From NCBI GenBank assembly GCA_003819755.1, contig RPQK01000288.1, positions 1 to 8,770 of the forward strand: a DNA stretch of 8,770 nt. The letters run 5' to 3'. Each line of letters begins with the position of its first letter. The stretch's first letter is position 1. The notes below the pieces were generated by a model. It did no database searches. It was not told where the DNA came from and was given only the letters and a program-made list of their open reading frames with translations. The DNA is from Acidobacteriota bacterium. Lineage in GTDB: Bacteria > Acidobacteriota > UBA6911 > RPQK01. A program made the translations under genes and the position numbers. Of this stretch, positions 5,708 to 8,770 are shown one piece after another.

Positions 5708-7108
5708 ATGCTGCACCGTTTTGTTGTCGTGTTCCTCGCCGGGTTGACCTTGCTATCCGCCGCTCCCGTTTCCGATCCGAGACTGGCCGGGGCTTTTCGG
5801 GAGCCGGCTAAGAACGGATGGACTTTCGTTCATCTGGAAGGTGACCCCTATCGAATCGGTTTCCAGAATGGCTTTCTCCTGTCCGCCGAAATCGCCGAAT
5901 TTCAGAAAGTTGTGGCGCTGGAGCTGAGCCATGACACCAAGAAACCGTGGTCCTTCTTCAGGGCGACCGCAGAGAAGGACCTCTGGCCACTGATCGAACA
6001 GGAGTACCGTGACGAGCTTCGGGGGATTGCCGAGGGAGTCCAGGCTGAAGGGGTGAAACTCGACCTTTGGGACATCGTCGTCCTGAACGCCTGGCTCGAG
6101 CTCGGTTACTACAACACGTGGTACGACAAGCAGCAGGGTCAGACGTCGAAAGCGGTTGTGCCCGAACGTTGCAGTGCCTTTGTCGCAACCGGAAGCTACA
6201 CCAAGGACGGCAAGGTCGTGATCGCGCACAACGCCTGGACCGGCTACATGGACGGGCGATTCTGGACAATCGTCTATGACATAGTACCCACCCGCGGCCA
6301 TCGCATCCTGATGGATGGGCTCCCCGGCCTGATCCACAGCGGCGACGATTTTGGTCTCAACTCAGCCGGGATTGCGATTACCGAGACGACGATTTCGAAT
6401 TTTGCCGGCTGGGACCCGAAGGGAATCCCGGAGTTCGTTCGTGCCCGAAAGGCGATGCAGTACTCCCAGTCGATCGACGATTTCATTCGAATCATGAGCG
6501 AGCGGAACAACGGGGGCTACGCCAACAACTGGCTGGTCGCGGATCGCAAGACAAATGAGATCTGCAGCCTGGAATTAGGCCTCAAGAACGTGAACGCTTT
6601 ACGAAGCTTCGACGGTTACTTCTGCGGCGCCAATTTCCCGGTAAACCAGAAGCTCCTGCATGAAGAAACGGAGTTTCCAGCCGGCGATATAAGTGTCAGC
6701 GGCAATGCCCGCAAGAAGCGCTGGGAGCAGCTGATGGCCGAAAACAAAAGCAAAATCGACGTTGCCGCCGCCCAGAGATTCATGTCCGATCACTTCGACA
6801 CCTACCAGGGGAAGGTCGAGCCCAACGAACGCACCCTGTGCGGGCATATTGACCAGTCTCCGAGAGGCCTTGTCTCCTGGCAGCCGCCCTACGGGATTGC
6901 GGGTGCAGTGCAGTCCAAGGTGGCCGACGCGGGAATGATGGAACGGATGTCTTTCGCCGGCTCAGCCGGTCACGCCTGCGGCACTGACTTTAAGGCGTCA
7001 GACCATCTGGCCCAGCACCCGGAGTTCGCCTGGCAGAAAGAGTACCTGCGCGATCTTAAATCGCAGCCCTGGACGACCTTTTCGATCGCGAAGGATCGGC
7101 AGCCTTAG
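5708..7108 (+). CDS. Secreted Ntn-hydrolase, phospholipase B-like / C45 superfamily
   Basis: A 466-aa protein with a clear signal peptide (MLHRFVVVFLAGLTLLSAA, 1-19), so it is exported. The catalytic region is recognisable. Cys155 in VPERCSAF is the expected nucleophile that becomes the new N-terminus after self-cleavage. It is followed by VIAHNAWTGY (171-180), matching the GHNTW/HNxW motif of phospholipase B-like proteins, and then by LPGLIHSGDDFGLNSAGIAITETT (205-228), equivalent to their SYPG...S.DDF...G...ETT block. Relatives cleave amide or ester bonds (acyl-coenzyme A:6-aminopenicillanate acyltransferase, lysosomal phospholipase B-like proteins); the substrate here is unknown. The internal propeptide of about 135 residues after the signal fits the family. 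TAAGGAG lies five bases before the start. The gene is alone on its strand and converges on a sodium symporter across a repeat, so it is probably monocistronic. Confidence 0.9.
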   Translation: MLHRFVVVFLAGLTLLSAAPVSDPRLAGAFREPAKNGWTFVHLEGDPYRIGFQNGFLLSAEIAEFQKVVALELSHDTKKPWSFFRATAEKDLWPLIEQEYRDELRGIAEGVQAEGVKLDLWDIVVLNAWLELGYYNTWYDKQQGQTSKAVVPERCSAFVATGSYTKDGKVVIAHNAWTGYMDGRFWTIVYDIVPTRGHRILMDGLPGLIHSGDDFGLNSAGIAITETTISNFAGWDPKGIPEFVRARKAMQYSQSIDDFIRIMSERNNGGYANNWLVADRKTNEICSLELGLKNVNALRSFDGYFCGANFPVNQKLLHEETEFPAGDISVSGNARKKRWEQLMAENKSKIDVAAAQRFMSDHFDTYQGKVEPNERTLCGHIDQSPRGLVSWQPPYGIAGAVQSKVADAGMMERMSFAGSAGHACGTDFKASDHLAQHPEFAWQKEYLRDLKSQPWTTFSIAKDRQP

Positions 7109-7119
7109 GGGTCTTTTTT

Positions 7120-7180
7120 GACAGGATTAACAGGATCAACAGGATCTATCTTGAATCCTGTTAATCCTGTTCATTCTGTC
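7120..7180. repeat. Symmetric array of 9-nt units forming a large inverted repeat
   Basis: Three direct 9-nt units (ACAGGATTA, ACAGGATCA, ACAGGATCT at 7121-7147) are mirrored by three inverted ones (AATCCTGTT, AATCCTGTT, CATTCTGTC at 7154-7180). In register the arms are 28 nt with a 5-nt loop and 23 of 28 pairs. Shifted by one unit, 7121-7136 and 7155-7170 are perfect 16-bp complements. A run of six T (7114-7119) precedes it on the plus strand. Transcripts in either direction leave the hairpin without a U-tract, so it is not a classical intrinsic terminator, though it may still separate the convergent genes. Its right arm supplies the last five codons and the stop of the symporter gene. I recall similar ACAGGATTAACAGGAT elements in many environmental bacterial genomes; this is memory, not a search. 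Confidence 0.88.
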
Positions 7181-8609
7181 CAAACAACCGCGTTGCCCGC
7201 GACACCAGCCAGCCCACACCCAAGGTCACGCTCGTCCCGATCAGCGTGTACCACGTCAAGGCGACCCAACCACTGAAGTGAACGAAAAGGGTGGTGGCCA
7301 GACCGGCAATCATACCCGTCAGGGCCGCGCTCTGCCTGGCTCGCCGGCCCATCCCCAGGAGGAATATTCCAAGGATGCTCCCCATGGTGATGCTTTGGAT
7401 GGTGAGGCCGGCCAGCAGGACCGATCCCCAGTTCCGGGCCAGCATGGAAACCGCAACGAGAATCGCTCCCCAGATAAGCGTGAAGAATCTTGACATGCGG
7501 AAGTAGTGAGCATCGCTCGCCTGGGGGACGAGGTAAACCCGATAGAAGTCGTTCGTGGTTGCGGACGAGAGGGAGTTCAGGCAACTGCTGAGCGTGGACA
7601 TCGCGGCCGCGAAGACGGCTGCGACGACCAGGCCCGACAGACCCGTCGGCATGTGGTTGACTATAAAGAGGGGGAAAACCTGGTCCGCCTGTCTGATTGC
7701 CTGCGCCGGAGGGAAGTGACGATAGAACGCGAACAACATGACGCCGATCACGAGGAAGAGCACAAACTGAAAGAAAACGATTATGGCGCTGAGGATCAGG
7801 GCAACCTGGCTGTCCCGTTTGCTCCCCGATGCCAGATAGCGTTGTACCATCATCTGGTCACTGCCGTGGGTGGCAAAAGTCAAGAATGCGCCTCCCACTA
7901 TTCCTGCCCAGAAGGTGAAGGTTCGGGAAACGTCGAAGGTGAAATCGAGAATCTGAAACTTATTCAAGGGCGCGGCAACAGCCGTTACCTCCGCCCATCC
8001 GCCGGGGATTTTATCCAGCAGGAGAAAGAAGGCCACGATCGCTCCGGCGAGATAGATGAAGAGCTGAACGACGTCGGTCCAGATAACCGCCCGCATGCCC
8101 CCAAAATAGGTATAAACGATGGTGATCAAACCGATTATGGCCATCGTGGTGAGATCGGTCATGTCGGTAATGGCGGCAAGCACCAGCCCTGTCGCAAGAA
8201 GCCGAACTCCGTCACTCAGACCACGCGTAGTAAGGAAGAGAACCGAGGCTACCGTTCGGACCGCTCGCCCGAAGCGAGCCTGAAGGAGTTGGTAAGCCGT
8301 CTGGATCTCGCCCTTGAAATATCCCGGCATGAGCAGGAAGCTGACGAGAAGCTTCCCGATGATGTATCCGAAAGCAAGCTGCAGAAACGTGAGATTCCCG
8401 GTGTAAGCAATAGCCGGGGCTCCGATGAAGGTCAGACTGCTCGTCTCGGTTGCGACAATCGAGAGAGAAATGGCCCACATCGGGACTCTCTTACCGGCCA
8501 GGAAGTATTCGTTGATTGTTTTTTGGCCGCGACCGAGCCAGGTTCCCAGGAAGACGTTGCAGGCGAGAAAGACCGCAAGAACCGCGTAGTCGATTCCGGT
8601 GAAGCCCAT
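7161..8609 (-). CDS. Sodium:solute symporter (SSS / SLC5 family)
   Basis: A 482-aa polytopic inner-membrane protein with the usual 13 or so hydrophobic helices. Family marks are GRGQKTINEYFLAGKRVPMW (27-46), SIVATETSSLTFIGAPAIAY (50-69), VYTYFGGMRAVIWTDVVQ (165-182), GSDQMMVQRYLA (249-260) and AAAMSTLSSCLNSLSSATTNDFY (334-356), where the Ser/Thr residues form part of the expected sodium site. It uses the sodium gradient to import a small organic solute. The substrate is not readable from sequence; relatives carry sugars, sialic acid, amino acids or carboxylates. Divergence from a BadF/N-acetylglucosamine-kinase-type gene 60 bp away suggests an amino sugar, as inference. ATG 8609 gives a normal family N-terminus but has no clear Shine-Dalgarno. 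The C-terminal residues QNEQD and the stop are encoded inside the adjoining repeat. Confidence 0.96.
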   Translation of the reverse strand: MGFTGIDYAVLAVFLACNVFLGTWLGRGQKTINEYFLAGKRVPMWAISLSIVATETSSLTFIGAPAIAYTGNLTFLQLAFGYIIGKLLVSFLLMPGYFKGEIQTAYQLLQARFGRAVRTVASVLFLTTRGLSDGVRLLATGLVLAAITDMTDLTTMAIIGLITIVYTYFGGMRAVIWTDVVQLFIYLAGAIVAFFLLLDKIPGGWAEVTAVAAPLNKFQILDFTFDVSRTFTFWAGIVGGAFLTFATHGSDQMMVQRYLASGSKRDSQVALILSAIIVFFQFVLFLVIGVMLFAFYRHFPPAQAIRQADQVFPLFIVNHMPTGLSGLVVAAVFAAAMSTLSSCLNSLSSATTNDFYRVYLVPQASDAHYFRMSRFFTLIWGAILVAVSMLARNWGSVLLAGLTIQSITMGSILGIFLLGMGRRARQSAALTGMIAGLATTLFVHFSGWVALTWYTLIGTSVTLGVGWLVSRATRLFGQNEQD

Positions 8610-8669
8610 CCGGTTATCGTCGATATTCGCCAGGTAACAGTCAATGGTAAACTTGCGTCGGCTAAAAAC
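8610..8669. promoter_or_regulatory. 60-bp divergent spacer, symporter / kinase
   Basis: Both genes must be expressed from this short region unless their promoters lie inside the coding sequences. On the minus strand TTGACT (8638-8643) is a fair -35, but the following -10 is poor. On the plus strand TAAACT (8647-8652) could be a -10. Neither start has an obvious Shine-Dalgarno, so leaderless or very short-leader mRNAs are possible. Confidence 0.3.
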
Positions 8670-8770
8670 ATGTACATTCTCGGTATCGACGGCGGCGGGA
8701 CCAAGACAGTCTGCGTGGCTGCGCGAGCGGACGGGGAAATCCTGGGAAGAGGGATGGCCGGGCCGGCGAA
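8670..8770 (+). CDS. BadF/BadG-type ATPase, N-acetylglucosamine kinase-like (partial, 5' end)
   Basis: Only the first 33 codons are present; the gene continues past the window. The product starts MYILGIDGGGTKTVCVAARA and goes on to GEILGRGMAGPA. IDGGGTKT is the phosphate-1 loop of the ASKHA (actin-like/sugar kinase) fold, and this spacing with a following G-x-G-x-x-GPxN-like stretch is typical of the BadF/BadG/BcrA/BcrD family that includes N-acetylglucosamine kinases. It probably phosphorylates an amino sugar in the cytoplasm, though the family also holds benzoyl-CoA and 2-hydroxyacyl-CoA dehydratase activators, which 33 residues cannot rule out. No Shine-Dalgarno is evident. It is divergent from the sodium symporter, which may bring in its substrate. 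Confidence 0.85.
   Translation, partial: MYILGIDGGGTKTVCVAARADGEILGRGMAGPA

Noticed and set aside
5753..6337. A 194-codon minus-strand open frame inside the hydrolase gene
   Set aside because: It is antisense to the signal peptide and catalytic region of a recognised enzyme and lacks any protein features.
7120..7180. Reading the 9-nt repeat array as a CRISPR array or as a standard bidirectional terminator
   Set aside because: Units are contiguous with no spacers, so it is not CRISPR. The T-run precedes the hairpin on the plus strand and becomes an A-run on the other, so no U-tract follows in either direction.

Overview
The window comes from a Gram-negative (diderm) bacterium of moderately high GC (roughly 60% by eye). 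It carries lipid A and LPS genes (lpxB, a DUF374-type acyltransferase, a family 9 glycosyltransferase), a secreted phospholipase B-like hydrolase, a sodium/solute symporter and the start of a BadF/N-acetylglucosamine-kinase-type gene. I see no tRNA, rRNA, transposase, phage gene or CRISPR array. The gene mix and the intergenic hairpin repeats would fit an Acidobacteriota-like lineage, but that is a guess from gene content and not proved by the sequence.

Layout. Positions 1-193 are non-coding: two tandem GC-rich perfect inverted repeats (8-49), then a stretch downstream of lpxB. lpxB (194-1411, minus) is divergent from a two-gene operon (1459-3167, plus) in which a DUF374 acyltransferase overlaps a heptosyltransferase-like GT9 gene by ATGA; the two start codons are only 47 bp apart. 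A 158-bp spacer with two clear hairpins leads to a putative exported PDZ protein (3326-4963, plus) with a proline-rich repeat linker and an unfamiliar C-terminal region. It ends tail-to-tail, 10 bp away, against a small single-pass membrane protein with a Pro/Gly/Met-rich tail (4974-5507, minus). A 200-bp divergent spacer with a perfect 14-bp palindrome precedes a secreted Ntn-hydrolase of the phospholipase B-like/C45 superfamily (5708-7108, plus). That gene converges on an SSS-family sodium symporter (7161-8609, minus), and the 52-bp junction is filled by a symmetric array of three plus three 9-nt units forming a large inverted repeat. A BadF/BadG-type kinase gene starts at 8670 (plus) and runs off the window.

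How the genes fit together. The left third is an envelope-biogenesis locus: LpxB makes the lipid A disaccharide, the DUF374 protein is a good candidate for adding an acyl chain to it, and the GT9 enzyme probably adds a core sugar. The middle pair is probably envelope-located and of unknown function. The right third looks like scavenging: a secreted amidase or acyl-hydrolase, a sodium-coupled importer and a sugar-kinase-like gene, but the link among these is inferred from position only. The observations most worth checking are a Gly in place of the conserved Asp of LpxB, the 9-nt-unit hairpin that supplies the transporter's stop codon, and the uncharacterised PDZ/membrane-protein pair.
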